The translations under genes and the position numbers were made by a program. Below are positions 33,761 to 42,620 of a stretch of DNA of 64,000 bases, piece after piece. Position 1 is the stretch's first letter. The number at the start of each line of letters is the position of its first letter. The notes beneath the pieces were generated by a model. That model saw only the letters and a list, made by a program, of their open reading frames with translations. It made no database searches and was not told where the DNA came from. The stretch covers positions 1-64,000 of the forward strand of contig ONEY01000010.1 in NCBI GenBank assembly GCA_900316965.1, read 5' to 3'. Origin of the DNA: an uncultured Bacteroidales bacterium. Its GTDB lineage: Bacteria; Bacteroidota; Bacteroidia; Bacteroidales; P3.

Positions 33761-36700
33761 GTGAAAAAACAATCATACAATTGGGTTAATTGTATTATAC
33801 TCACCATTATAATACTAACTTCCAATGTTTTGTCGGCTCGCAACAGCCGAGACACATTGGGAACAGGACGTATGATTATTTTCTCTGAGAACCTGGGACA
33901 ATGGGAGGAGCAGGTGTTGTTCCGCTCACAGATGAGGGCAACAACTCTTTTTGTAGAGCGCGACTGCTTCACCTTTGTTGTGCAGCATCCCGACAACGCC
34001 TCTTTGCACCACCCTCGACGAGCTGACGACAGCGACCGCCACCGCACCCACGCCTACCGCATTCGCTTTGAGGGAAGCGCCGCCACCAAGGTGGAGGGAA
34101 CGGAACGCGAAACATGGTACGAGAACTATTTCTACGGCAACGACCCCAGCCGATGGGTGTCGAAGGCTGGCGTATTCCAATCGGTTGTGTATCACGACCT
34201 ATACAACGGCATAGACATGAAAGTTTACGCCGCCAGCAACGCCATGAAATACGATTTCATAGTAAATCCTGGCGCCAATGTCGCCGACATCACAATTGGA
34301 TATGAGGGCGTTGACGGCATCAAGCTTCGAGACGGCAACATAGTGGTCAGCACCTCCGTGCTCGACATTGTGGAGCTGCGCCCCTATGCCTACCAGTTTG
34401 TGAACGGCGAACAAAAAGAGGTGGCGTGCAGCTATAGATTGAAAGGCAATCAGATAACCTTCAACATAGGCAAACACGACACCACCCAGACGCTCATCAT
34501 CGACCCTTACCTATACTTTTCTACCTATACCGGCTCGACGGCCGACAACTGGGGCACGACGGGGTGCTACGACAGCTACAAAAACACCTACACCTCGGGA
34601 TTGGTGTTCGGCAGCGGATACCCAGCCTCGCTGGGCGCCTACGACGGCTCCTACAACGGCAACGCCGACATAGGCATTTTCAAGTTCGACACCACTGGCA
34701 GCCAACGCCTTTACGCCACCTACCTCGGCGGCAGCAACGCCGACATGCCCCACAGCATGTTTGTCAACTCGCTCGACGAGCTGGTGATTTTTGGCACCAC
34801 GGGCTCTGCCAACTTCCCCGTAACCCCCAACGCCTACGACACAAGCTTCAACGGTGGCCCTCTGCTGAGATACGAAGGATCGAGCTCGATCAATTTCCCC
34901 AATGGTGTGGACATCTTTGTGTGCCGTTTGAGCGAGAACGGCGAGCAGCTGCAGGCGTCAACCTATGTCGGCGGCTCGGACAACGATGGGCTCAACTACC
35001 GCAACTCGTTTGACTACAACACCATAATGATAGGCAATGACTCACTATACTTCAACTATGGCGACGGAGCGCGCGGAGAGATCATCACCGACGACCTGAA
35101 CAACGTTTATGTGGGTTCGACCACATTCTCGTCCGATTTCCCTGTAACGCCGGGATGTGTGCAGGCAATAAACAATGGCAATCAAGACGGGGTGGTCTTC
35201 AAAATCGACTACAACCTGTCGCACATGATATGGAGCACCTATCTAGGAGGCATAAAGGACGACGCTATTTACAGTATCGACTGTGACAACGAATACAACG
35301 TCGTTGTCACCGGCGGCACCAACAGCTTCAACTTCCCCACCCTCTCAAACGCCTACCGGCGCTACTATAACGGCGGCAGCGCCGACGGCTTTGTTGCCAA
35401 GATATCCTATTACGGCAAAACGCTCATGGCCAGCACCTATTACGGCTCCAACACTTACGACCAAAGCTATTTCGTGCGTTGCGGCAAAAGCGGCGACATA
35501 TTCCTCTTCGGCCAAACCAAAGCCAGCGGCTCCACGCTGATAAGAAACGCCAACTACAGCACCCCCAACAGCGGACAGTTTCTGGTACGCCTCAAGCCCA
35601 ACCTCGACTCTCTGGTGTGGAGCACCGTGTTTGGCGACGGCAGCGGACAGCCGCGCATATCTCCGACAGCCTTTGCCGTGGACATTTGCAACAGATTGTA
35701 CCTCAGCGGATGGGGAAGAATATTCTTGGGATTGACTTGGAACGGCACCAACTATCCCTGGAACACAGGTGGCACAACCAACATGCCCATCACCAGCGAC
35801 GCCTACCAAAGCACCACCGACGGCCAGGATTTCTACCTTATGAGCATAGACATGGACGCCAACAACTTGGTTTATGCCACCCATTTCGGGGAGCAGCATG
35901 ACCCCTCTGGAGGTTACTATCATGGCGGCGACCACGTCGACGGAGGCACCAGCCGCTTCGACCGTCTCGGCACCCTCTACCAGTCGGTATGCGCCAGCTG
36001 CAGCGCCGGCGACGAGTTCCCCGTGACGTCAGGCGCCTACAGCCACCACAACAACAGCAACAACTGCAACAACGCCGTTTTCCGCTTCAACCTGACCGCC
36101 GACTTCCCAGTGGCTGAATTCAACTACTCTCGCTCCGGCTGCGGCCCAACGACAATAACATTCCACAACACCGGCCGAGGCGAAAGCTACCTCTGGGACT
36201 TTGGCGACGGCACAACATCGACGGCGGCCAATCCGACACACAACTACTCCGCGGCAGGATTCTACATCGTTCGACTTGTGGCTTATATGTCAAGCGGATG
36301 CCACATAACCGACACAACCCAGAAGACCATCACCATTCTTGCTGGCACCAACGTGCCTACCATGGACACCCTCAGCACCTGTCCGGGAACAGCGATACAG
36401 ATAGGTGTGCACCCCGAGCTGGGGCTCACCTACCAATGGCTGCTAGGTGCCGTAAGCGACAGCAACATTGCCAACCCCTTGACCGATCAACCTGGCGTTT
36501 ACCAGCTCTACATATCCAGCGGCAACGGATGCTCTAAACTTGTAGAGCAAGTTGTCGTAGCCGGACAGACAGAATCGGCCATCATCGGCGACAGCACCCT
36601 GTGCTCGATACCCGACACACTTCGTCTTGTCGCCTATGGTCCCAATCCTACCTACCTTTGGTCGAGCAACCGTGAGATGAGCGACACACTTAACCGAGAC

Positions 36701-38029
36701 CTCACCGATGGAACGCTGAGTTTCACCCCTGTCGACGGTCAATGGCTCTACACACGTGTGGTTGACGCTTTGGGGTGTTACAAAAACGACAGCATTCAAG
36801 TCCATTTCTATAACATCGTCGACAGCTTGAAGATAACCCCGTCAAGCTGTCCCGGCGAATGCAACGGCCAAGTGTGCGTTATCCACTCGGCCAACGCCGC
36901 CCTGCCCATACAATACAATTGGACCTATTGGGGCAATGGATGGAACAACGCCAACTGCTGCGCGCAATTCTGCGAAGGCGACTACACGGTCCTTGTCCGC
37001 GACAACAACGGATGTTTGGTTTCCAACAACTACACCATAACCAATCCTGAACCTCCCACCATCGAGGCCTCCATACAGCATATCCCCTGCCTTGAGTCGT
37101 GCACAGGCTCGATTAGTGTCACCGTCACCGGCAGTTCGCTATACTCCCTTCTGTGGCTCGACGACAGTTCGACGGCAGCCACACGAAGCGACTTGTGTCC
37201 GGGTGTGTATCATCTGCAGATTTCCGACACCAACGGATGTCTTTTTTACGACACCATTGAGGTCCTCGACAATTTCGATATGGTGCTCAGCATAGCCAAA
37301 GAGAGGAACAGCTGTCCCTCGCAATGCAGCGGCTCGGCCACAGCGCAAGTCAACGGCGGCACAGCGCCTTACAGCTACACCTGGAGCTCGGGCGAAGAGG
37401 GGGCGACAGCCACATCGCTCTGCGCGGGATGGGCTCTCGTAGTAGCCGTCGACGCCAACGGATGCACCGTGAGCGACAGCATCGAGATAGATGTGCAGCA
37501 CTCGTTCGACAGCATCGAGGTGTGGGCCGACGACGAATATGTGTTCAAAGGGCATAGCACCACCTTGCACGTCACCGAGATAGAGGATGGCGAATACTGG
37601 TGGAGCCCCTCGACGATGGTCGACAACCCATCGTCGCCACACCCCACAGCGACATTGGAGGACACCACAACCTTCGTGGTGGTGGTTACCGACTCGATAG
37701 GATGCACCTATACCGACTCGGTGCGGGTGGCATGCATATCGGTCGATTGCGGCAAACCCAACATATTCATCCCCAACGCATTCACCCCCAACGACGATGG
37801 TAAGAACGACATGCTTTGTTTCAGCGGCGAATGGGTTAGCGAATTCCATATCGCCATATTCACCCGTTGGGGCGAGAAAGTGTATGAGAGCGACAACATG
37901 AGTGAATGCTGGGACGGCCGATATCGAAACAACTGGTGCATGGCCGGAGTGTATGTGTACCATTGCCGTATAGTGTGCGCCGACGGCCAAGTGTCGCAAT
38001 TCAAAGGCGATATAACATTAATACGATAA
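33761..38029 (+). CDS. T9SS type B sorted SBBP/PKD/SprB-repeat surface protein
   Basis: This 1422-residue secreted protein begins at GTG with a signal peptide ending near NVLSA. Residues about 40-250 resemble DUF7948, which precedes SBBP beta-propeller repeats. The SBBP part (about 250-760) repeats YSTYLGG, DYVTG-like strands and FPVT. A PKD domain follows (about 781-855, YLWDFGDGTTSTAANPTHNY), then three Cys-containing SprB-like repeats at about 1027, 1107 and 1183. The last 89 residues (from 1334, IFIPNAFTPNDDGKNDM) are the CHU_C/gliding-motility-type C-terminal domain, a type B T9SS signal. It should reach the cell surface or medium. The role may be adhesion. Confidence 0.93.
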   Translation: MKKQSYNWVNCIILTIIILTSNVLSARNSRDTLGTGRMIIFSENLGQWEEQVLFRSQMRATTLFVERDCFTFVVQHPDNASLHHPRRADDSDRHRTHAYRIRFEGSAATKVEGTERETWYENYFYGNDPSRWVSKAGVFQSVVYHDLYNGIDMKVYAASNAMKYDFIVNPGANVADITIGYEGVDGIKLRDGNIVVSTSVLDIVELRPYAYQFVNGEQKEVACSYRLKGNQITFNIGKHDTTQTLIIDPYLYFSTYTGSTADNWGTTGCYDSYKNTYTSGLVFGSGYPASLGAYDGSYNGNADIGIFKFDTTGSQRLYATYLGGSNADMPHSMFVNSLDELVIFGTTGSANFPVTPNAYDTSFNGGPLLRYEGSSSINFPNGVDIFVCRLSENGEQLQASTYVGGSDNDGLNYRNSFDYNTIMIGNDSLYFNYGDGARGEIITDDLNNVYVGSTTFSSDFPVTPGCVQAINNGNQDGVVFKIDYNLSHMIWSTYLGGIKDDAIYSIDCDNEYNVVVTGGTNSFNFPTLSNAYRRYYNGGSADGFVAKISYYGKTLMASTYYGSNTYDQSYFVRCGKSGDIFLFGQTKASGSTLIRNANYSTPNSGQFLVRLKPNLDSLVWSTVFGDGSGQPRISPTAFAVDICNRLYLSGWGRIFLGLTWNGTNYPWNTGGTTNMPITSDAYQSTTDGQDFYLMSIDMDANNLVYATHFGEQHDPSGGYYHGGDHVDGGTSRFDRLGTLYQSVCASCSAGDEFPVTSGAYSHHNNSNNCNNAVFRFNLTADFPVAEFNYSRSGCGPTTITFHNTGRGESYLWDFGDGTTSTAANPTHNYSAAGFYIVRLVAYMSSGCHITDTTQKTITILAGTNVPTMDTLSTCPGTAIQIGVHPELGLTYQWLLGAVSDSNIANPLTDQPGVYQLYISSGNGCSKLVEQVVVAGQTESAIIGDSTLCSIPDTLRLVAYGPNPTYLWSSNREMSDTLNRDLTDGTLSFTPVDGQWLYTRVVDALGCYKNDSIQVHFYNIVDSLKITPSSCPGECNGQVCVIHSANAALPIQYNWTYWGNGWNNANCCAQFCEGDYTVLVRDNNGCLVSNNYTITNPEPPTIEASIQHIPCLESCTGSISVTVTGSSLYSLLWLDDSSTAATRSDLCPGVYHLQISDTNGCLFYDTIEVLDNFDMVLSIAKERNSCPSQCSGSATAQVNGGTAPYSYTWSSGEEGATATSLCAGWALVVAVDANGCTVSDSIEIDVQHSFDSIEVWADDEYVFKGHSTTLHVTEIEDGEYWWSPSTMVDNPSSPHPTATLEDTTTFVVVVTDSIGCTYTDSVRVACISVDCGKPNIFIPNAFTPNDDGKNDMLCFSGEWVSEFHIAIFTRWGEKVYESDNMSECWDGRYRNNWCMAGVYVYHCRIVCADGQVSQFKGDITLIR

Positions 38030-38063
38030 CAGCCGAGGCATGGCGGCGACGACAACATATTGA

Positions 38064-38933
38064 ATGGCAGACAACAAAATGAAACAGACGACCAAAAAAA
38101 AGGATCAATTCATAATAGCTTATCTTGTAAACCTCGAGAAAAGCGAAATCGTCATTTCGCACGCCTCATATCTTGCCGCAAAACTCGGCAAAGGACTCAT
38201 CTTGCTCCACATTAGCGACAAGCGATACACAAAACTATCGCCCTCCGATGCCGAAGTTGTATTGAAAAAACTTTGCGACGAGCAAAACGCCAAAGCCGGC
38301 AATAGCCATTGCACCTATGCCGCTCTAAGCGGCGACACAAAGAAGGCCATCTCCTCGCTGCCTACCATCATGAATGCCGTCGTTATCGTGGCTCAGGTTG
38401 ACAAACACGCCGGTTGGCGCAATGCCACCCATCCCCGCGCCGTGCTACGCAATTTCGCCGACTGTCGCGCAGCCTTTCTCACCGTACAGGAACCTCTCAA
38501 CACAACTCTTTTATACAACGACGCCGCTATGGCCATCGACTTCAAGAAAGAGAGCAAAGACAAATTCATCTGGTCGAGCTACTTCCCTCGTTTCTTGAAC
38601 AGCACGATGCATGTGCTTTACTACGACTACCGCGACGAGTTTCTTCATCGGAAATGGTACGCTAACATGCAACAGTTGCACAAGCTCTACAGCGGCCTTG
38701 ATGTCACTTTCCAACCCCACATCATGGAGTCGAAATCGACCTATCTCGACATGAACACCTTGCGTTTTGCCGAGAAGCACGGCTATGGCATCATGATAGC
38801 CGTAACCACAAAAGAGAAAGACGGACTTGAATTCTTTATCGGCACCCAAGAGCGCCGCACCATCGTCAACAAACAGAAAATGCCGATACTATTCCTCAAT
38901 CCACGTGAGGACCTCTACGTAATGTGCGACTAG
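38064..38933 (+). CDS. Universal stress protein-like two-domain protein
   Basis: This 289-residue cytoplasmic protein looks like two Usp folds in tandem. The first has FIIAYLVNLEKSEIVISHASYLAAKLGKGLILLH-type beta-alpha-beta order, ending near AAFLTVQEP. The second begins near MHVLYYDYRDEF and ends KMPILFLNPRED. The ATP-binding GxxGxxxxG(S/T) pattern is absent in both, so it may not bind ATP. It follows the T9SS gene by 34 bp and could be co-transcribed. The function is unknown. Confidence 0.6.
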   Translation: MADNKMKQTTKKKDQFIIAYLVNLEKSEIVISHASYLAAKLGKGLILLHISDKRYTKLSPSDAEVVLKKLCDEQNAKAGNSHCTYAALSGDTKKAISSLPTIMNAVVIVAQVDKHAGWRNATHPRAVLRNFADCRAAFLTVQEPLNTTLLYNDAAMAIDFKKESKDKFIWSSYFPRFLNSTMHVLYYDYRDEFLHRKWYANMQQLHKLYSGLDVTFQPHIMESKSTYLDMNTLRFAEKHGYGIMIAVTTKEKDGLEFFIGTQERRTIVNKQKMPILFLNPREDLYVMCD

Positions 38934-38959
38934 CCGAAGGGGTAAACAAGCGTTGCCGT

Positions 38960-39532
38960 TTAGATGGAATATACAATCAAACCCACCACACCCGAAAGCA
39001 CAATGAGAAGTATAGTGTTGGTACGCTTGAAATAGGAGAAATAGAACACGCCAGCGAAAAGAGCAAGGCTTACAATAAATTGTTTGTTGAAACCCGGCAC
39101 ACCAAAACTTTCGGAAGTCATAAGCAACAAGGCGGCCGCGGCGATAAGACCGACAACAGTATATCGGAGCACCTGAAATATGGTACTTATAATCTTGTTG
39201 TCTTTATGGCGTGAAAGGTAGGTAAATACAATAATCATGACCGTAACAGGCAGAAGTATGACAGCAAACGAAGCCAGCAGAGAACCCAACACGCCCTGCC
39301 ATTCAGCCATACCGCTGTTGACAACGGCGGTATAGCCAGCGTAGGTGGCGGTATTGATACCCACCGGTCCTGGAGTCATCTGACTTATGGCCAATATGTC
39401 GGTAAACTCACTTGAGGTCATCCAGCCATTTTTTTCGACCACCTCGTTATGGATGAGGGCAATCATGGAATAGCCACCACCAAAGGTGAAGATGCCAATC
39501 TTGAGAAAAGTCCAAAAGAGATTCAGAAACAT
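38960..39532 (-). CDS. chrA: Chromate transporter ChrA half, second gene
   Basis: This 190-residue membrane protein is one half of a split CHR family transporter. It has about five to six membrane segments. The signature is FLKIGIFTFGGGYSMIALIHNEVVEKNGWMT-like: an FGGG motif followed by SQMTPGPVGINTATYAGY. It lies 12 bp after its partner gene on the same strand. CHR proteins export chromate, but in anaerobes the natural substrate is uncertain. Confidence 0.9.
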   Translation of the reverse strand: MFLNLFWTFLKIGIFTFGGGYSMIALIHNEVVEKNGWMTSSEFTDILAISQMTPGPVGINTATYAGYTAVVNSGMAEWQGVLGSLLASFAVILLPVTVMIIVFTYLSRHKDNKIISTIFQVLRYTVVGLIAAAALLLMTSESFGVPGFNKQFIVSLALFAGVFYFSYFKRTNTILLIVLSGVVGLIVYSI

Positions 39533-39544
39533 AGCGAAAAAAAA

Positions 39545-40114
39545 TTAGCGGGAAGGTCCTACATTAGAAGATTGGGAGTTATCGGAGTTCTGCCTTATCA
39601 CGCCCCACAGCATCCCGCCGCCTATAGCGGCAAGGACAATCCAGATAGGTGATACATCGAAGAGCCAAATGAGCAAAGCGGCGACAATGGGTATCCAGCA
39701 TGATGACCAAGAGAGTTTCGCCGACTTGGCCAAGCGGAAAACAGGTGCCGCTATCAAAGCCACCACAGCGGGACGCAACCCCATAAAGATGCGGTCGACA
39801 ACGACATTGTCGCGAAAGAGATGGAAAAACATAGCCAATAGCAATATCAGAGCTATAGGCATAAGTATATTGCCCAGCACGGCGCACAACACACCTTTCA
39901 TGCCGCCCAAACGACGACCCACACAAGTGGCCATATTGACAGCAAAGACACCCGGCATTGCCTGCGAAAGCGACATATAGTCGAGAAACTCCTCGCGTGT
40001 GAGCCATCCTCGACGGTCGACGAGTTCCTGCTCCATGATGGGAATCATCACATAACCTCCACCTATGGTAAAGGCACCTATCTTCCAAAAACTGAAAAAT
40101 AATTCTCTATACAA
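39545..40114 (-). CDS. chrA: Chromate transporter ChrA half, first gene
   Basis: This 189-residue partner of the previous gene belongs to the same family half (FWKIGAFTIGGGYVMIPIM, SLSQAMPGVFAVNMATCVG). The two are homologous to each other, as in short-chain CHR pairs, which are thought to insert in opposite orientation and work as a heterodimer. It is the upstream gene of the pair. The divergent terC promoter starts 127 bp away. Confidence 0.9.
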   Translation of the reverse strand: MYRELFFSFWKIGAFTIGGGYVMIPIMEQELVDRRGWLTREEFLDYMSLSQAMPGVFAVNMATCVGRRLGGMKGVLCAVLGNILMPIALILLLAMFFHLFRDNVVVDRIFMGLRPAVVALIAAPVFRLAKSAKLSWSSCWIPIVAALLIWLFDVSPIWIVLAAIGGGMLWGVIRQNSDNSQSSNVGPSR

Positions 40115-40240
40115 GGGTTATGAATGTTATATGGTTATTGTGAATGACGCCATCGAAAGAATAAAAAAAAGATAGCTCGCTGGGATATAATAGAGAAACG
40201 ACCTAAACCTCAAAAAATTGCTTACGGCAGATAAAAATAT

Positions 40241-40271
40241 TTTGCAGGATTACGAATAATAGCTAAATTTG
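40241..40271 (+). promoter_or_regulatory. terC promoter (TTTG-N19-TAAATTTG)
   Basis: TTTG at 40241-40244 and TAAATTTG at 40264-40271, exactly 19 bp apart, fit the Bacteroidota consensus 22 bp before the terC ATG. Confidence 0.75.
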
Positions 40272-40292
40272 CATGCTAAAACTTAAATAGAA

Positions 40293-41354
40293 ATGATTTC
40301 CAGATATCTGTTTTTCATAGTTTTCATCATCTTTATTGTGATCATGCTGGCCCTCGATTTGGGAGTATTTCACAAAAAAGACCATGAGATAAAAATCAAA
40401 GAGGCCGCCACATGGACAGGAGTATGGATTTTCATGGCTTTAGCTATGGGTGTCCTGCTTTTTCTGCATGCCGAATGGGTTCACGGAATCAACGATTTGG
40501 AGAGTTTGATGGCCTACGCCTCTGGGCAGCCGCAACTACTGAAAGAACTTGAGGCAGCGGCGGCAAGCGGTGGTTATGAAGCAGCTCTATCGGTATACCG
40601 CCACGAAATCACAGAGCAATATCTTGCCGGCTACTTCCTCGAAGAGTCGCTGTCGATTGACAACATTTTCGTGATGATAATGATCTTTGTGAGCTTTGGC
40701 ATCGACAAGAAATACTATCACAGAGTACTTTTTTGGGGCATATTGGGAGCCATAGTCATGAGATTCATTTTCATCTTCGCTCTTGGAGCCCTGGTAACCC
40801 GCCTAAGTTGGATTCTGGCTATATTTGGCGTCATACTCATCTATAGCGGCGTCAAGATGTTCCGCGACAAAAGCGATGAAAAGATAGACACCGCAAATCA
40901 TCCCGCTGTGCGGTTTGCCTCCAAGCATTTCAGGGTCAGCTCAGAACTTGACGGACACAACTTCTTTACTATCAAAGACGGCAAACGCTACATAACACCG
41001 CTATTCCTTGTTCTGCTGGTGATAGAGTTTAGCGACATCATTTTCGCTGTCGACTCAATCCCAGCCGTTTTTTCGGTCACCACCGACACCTATATAGTTT
41101 ATTTCTCCAATATCTTTGCCATCATGGGATTACGCTCACTCTTCTTCCTGCTTAGCGATGTCACCGAGAAGTTCTGGCTGCTGCGTTACGGCCTTGGTGC
41201 CTTGCTCTGTTTCATAGGACTCAAAATGATTGCGGGTGAGTTTCTCGACTTCCATATCAGCACATTAGCATCGTTGGCTGTGATTATTGGCATACTGCTT
41301 TTCAGCATATTGTTCTCACTCATTATACCCAAAAAGCAAAAGAGTACAAACTAG
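40293..41354 (+). CDS. terC: TerC/Alx-family membrane protein
   Basis: This 353-residue inner-membrane protein has about nine hydrophobic segments. The family core is present: LEESLSIDNIFVMIMIF with the acidic/Asn pair, YHRVLFWGILGAIVMR, and VIEFSDIIFAVDSIPAVFSVT. Members have been linked to tellurite resistance, alkaline response and manganese export (Alx/MntP-like effect). I looked for a yybP-ykoY-type riboswitch upstream and saw none. Compared with short TerC proteins it carries a longer periplasmic loop near residues 60-100. Confidence 0.9.
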   Translation: MISRYLFFIVFIIFIVIMLALDLGVFHKKDHEIKIKEAATWTGVWIFMALAMGVLLFLHAEWVHGINDLESLMAYASGQPQLLKELEAAAASGGYEAALSVYRHEITEQYLAGYFLEESLSIDNIFVMIMIFVSFGIDKKYYHRVLFWGILGAIVMRFIFIFALGALVTRLSWILAIFGVILIYSGVKMFRDKSDEKIDTANHPAVRFASKHFRVSSELDGHNFFTIKDGKRYITPLFLVLLVIEFSDIIFAVDSIPAVFSVTTDTYIVYFSNIFAIMGLRSLFFLLSDVTEKFWLLRYGLGALLCFIGLKMIAGEFLDFHISTLASLAVIIGILLFSILFSLIIPKKQKSTN

Positions 41355-41414
41355 ATTCTACGGTTGAAACAGATAATCAAAGACATAATAACAACGCAAT
41401 AAACAGATTAAAAC

Positions 41415-41711
41415 ATGTTAGACTTTATTTTACTTGATATTTCGCGAGGATGGAAGACAGGAATCATGATTGTCGTCATGATAGCAATATTTTATTTCTT
41501 TCTGCTCCGTCCCCAATCTCAGAAAGCCAAAGAAGAGCAAAAATATCGTTCAAGTCTTCAGAAAGGCGACCGAGTGATGACCGCCAACGGCATTCACGCC
41601 ACCATCGTCAGCGTCAATGGTGTGCAGGCAATCGTTGAGGTAGCCCCTGGCGTTAACATGAAGGTTATGCTCTCTTCGCTCAACCCCATACCGCAGCCCA
41701 AACAAAACTAG
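41415..41711 (+). CDS. yajC: Preprotein translocase accessory subunit YajC
   Basis: This 98-residue single-span membrane protein associates with SecDF-YidC. An N-terminal helix (GIMIVVMIAIFYFFLLRP) is followed by the conserved PQSQKAKEEQKYRSSLQKGD and VMTANGIHATIVSV. SecDF is not nearby. The gap to the tetR gene holds a small inverted repeat (TGTCAAA-6-TTTGACA, 41770-41789) and the hairpin that overlaps the tetR promoter. Confidence 0.92.
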   Translation: MLDFILLDISRGWKTGIMIVVMIAIFYFFLLRPQSQKAKEEQKYRSSLQKGDRVMTANGIHATIVSVNGVQAIVEVAPGVNMKVMLSSLNPIPQPKQN

Positions 41712-41832
41712 TAGCAACTTATTACAAACCACATTGTAACGCTTCAATTACAAATTCAAAAACTTCCGTTGTCAAAATATCCTTTGACATATAGTTACAG
41801 CCGTCAATAAACCTTTAGGATTTTTTAATATT

Positions 41833-41879
41833 AAAAACCAAGAAAACTTTTGGGGTTTTCTTGGTTTTTTGTATTTTTG
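41833..41879 (+). promoter_or_regulatory. tetR promoter with embedded 15-bp inverted repeat
   Basis: A textbook promoter, TTTG (41849-41852)-N19-TATTTTTG (41872-41879), overlaps a 15-bp inverted repeat: AAAAACCAAGAAAAC (41833-41847) and its exact complement (41855-41869), with a 7-nt loop. The repeat covers the -33 element and most of the spacer. It could be the operator through which the TetR protein controls its own operon. It could also end yajC transcription, because a T-run follows the second arm. Confidence 0.7.
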
Positions 41880-41938
41880 CAAATTCTTTCCTGTCGACAA
41901 AACAGGATGATATTATTATAAATCATACTAATAGTAAA

Positions 41939-42562
41939 ATGTTGAACGAAGAAGCCAGAAAAAAAATCGTTGATACAGCCATAGATATGTTTAATAAATA
42001 TGGCTGCAAGAGCGTGACTATGGACCAAATTGCGTCGACACTACACATCTCGAAGAGGACGATATATGAGAATTTTGACAACAAAGAGACCTTGTTGCTC
42101 GAGTGTCTCACCGAGGTGCACAAAGAGTTGGGGCGCAAAAGGCTTGACATACTGAAAAGCAGCGATGAATATTTTCTGATGACGTTGTACATTATTCGTA
42201 ACGAAACAGCGCAAAGTTTGCGTTATGCGCGCATACTACAAGATTCCGAAACCTATTATCCCGAACTGACCCAAAGATTGCTGAAAAGTTTTAACGACCG
42301 ATTCAAACTGGCGCTGACAAAACTCTTATCCGAAGCCCAAAGCAAAGGCGACCTCCGCGACAATGTCAACATCGACGAAGTTGTGAACATGCTCGCTCTC
42401 AGCATCAAGCGTAGCTGCATCAGCAACATACACAACAACAAGGATCAGGAGCGCATAATGCGTGAAGCCTGCTACACTTATCTTCGCGGAATGCTCTCAA
42501 TAGACGCCATACAACGCTATGACGCCAATGAGCAAAAATTCAAAGAGGCAATGAATATATAA
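41939..42562 (+). CDS. TetR-family repressor of the RND operon
   Basis: This 207-residue regulator starts at ATG 41939; an in-frame extension to 41861 would overlap the promoter. The N-terminal HTH (KIVDTAIDMFNKYGCKSVTM, then IASTLHISKRTIYENFDNKE) is classical TetR/AcrR. The ligand-binding C-terminal domain is helical and not assignable. It directly precedes the efflux genes (58 bp), so it is likely their local repressor, acting on the inverted repeat in its promoter. Confidence 0.9.
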   Translation: MLNEEARKKIVDTAIDMFNKYGCKSVTMDQIASTLHISKRTIYENFDNKETLLLECLTEVHKELGRKRLDILKSSDEYFLMTLYIIRNETAQSLRYARILQDSETYYPELTQRLLKSFNDRFKLALTKLLSEAQSKGDLRDNVNIDEVVNMLALSIKRSCISNIHNNKDQERIMREACYTYLRGMLSIDAIQRYDANEQKFKEAMNI

Positions 42563-42620
42563 GATAACAGTAATTAACGCTAATACACATTCTGTCAAAC
42601 ATAATAAACTAAAAGAATAA

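Noticed and set aside
40115..40292. Manganese (yybP-ykoY) riboswitch before terC
   Set aside because: No paired stems or conserved loops of that class are visible, and the promoter starts only about 20 bp before the ATG.
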